5,718 bases of DNA from Candidatus Egaibacter danicus. Its GTDB lineage: Bacteria > Pseudomonadota > Gammaproteobacteria > Burkholderiales > Burkholderiaceae. Position numbers and translations under genes: made by a program. Positions 5,629 through 5,718 of the stretch are shown here, one piece after another. Under the pieces are notes generated by a model, which made no database searches, was not told the origin of the DNA, and worked only from the letters and a program-made list of their open reading frames with translations. Where the stretch lies: NCBI GenBank assembly GCA_011391115.1, contig JAABRC010000141.1:1-5718 (forward strand), written 5' to 3'. Every line of letters begins with the position of its first letter. Position 1 is the first letter of the stretch.

Positions 5629-5718
5629 ATGCCATCTTCCCTTTCCTCACATTCTCCTGAGTTTTACGAGGCTTTGATCCGCCGCTACTTCGACGCCTGC
5701 AACGCGGCTGATTACTCT
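5629..5718 (+). CDS. Partial gene, possible SnoaL/NTF2-like protein (N-terminus only)
   Basis: An open frame runs from the ATG at 5629 to the window edge, giving 30 residues. SPEFYEALIRRYFDACNAAD is typical of the first helix of SnoaL-like polyketide-cyclase/ketosteroid-isomerase (NTF2-fold) proteins, in which a helix ending in N-A-A/G-D precedes the cone-shaped barrel. GGAA at 5616-5619 lies 9 nt upstream. The gap from the RraA-like stop is 51 bp on the same strand, so the two could be co-transcribed. Only the first helix is visible, so the family call is tentative. Confidence 0.5.
   Translation, partial: MPSSLSSHSPEFYEALIRRYFDACNAADYS

Overview
The window looks like chromosomal DNA of a GC-rich proteobacterium. 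The GC content, codon use and gene types suggest a betaproteobacterium, perhaps Burkholderiales/Comamonadaceae. This placement is inference, as no rRNA or taxonomic marker is present. It holds five complete genes and the first 30 codons of a sixth. There are no insertion sequences, tRNAs, rRNAs or CRISPR arrays.

Minus-strand unit (46-3273). In transcription order it carries a tetrahydrofolate (THF)-dependent aromatic O-demethylase of the LigM type (1867-3273), a divergent MetF-like methylene-THF reductase (928-1860, only 6 bp after ligM) and a GntR/FCD repressor-type regulator (46-834, after a 93-bp gap). A good sigma70 promoter for this unit lies at 3373-3401.

Divergent gene purU (3547-4431) encodes formyl-THF deformylase. 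It shares a 273-bp AT-rich control region (3274-3546) with ligM. That region holds two TGTATAC-core elements exactly 95 bp apart, one overlapping the ligM -10 box, and a perfect AATTACCG-N9-CGGTAATT dyad between them.

The four genes fit one pathway. LigM moves the methyl group of an aryl methyl ether (vanillate, syringate or 3-O-methylgallate type) to THF. MetF would oxidise methyl-THF to methylene-THF. A FolD encoded elsewhere would give 10-formyl-THF. PurU would release formate and regenerate free THF. GntR probably senses the aromatic substrate or an intermediate.

Right side (4432-5718). A 333-bp noncoding stretch contains GC-rich hairpins, a 6.4-copy tandem heptamer repeat (4604-4648) and a probable promoter whose -35 box lies in a 6-bp dyad. 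It precedes an RraA-like/HMG-CHA-aldolase-superfamily gene (4765-5577). The window ends inside a gene that resembles the start of a SnoaL/NTF2-like protein (5629 onward). Whether this right-hand unit belongs to the O-demethylation module cannot be told from the sequence. The main points of interest are the compact methyl-to-formate gene set, its paired operators, and the heptamer array upstream of the aldolase-like gene.
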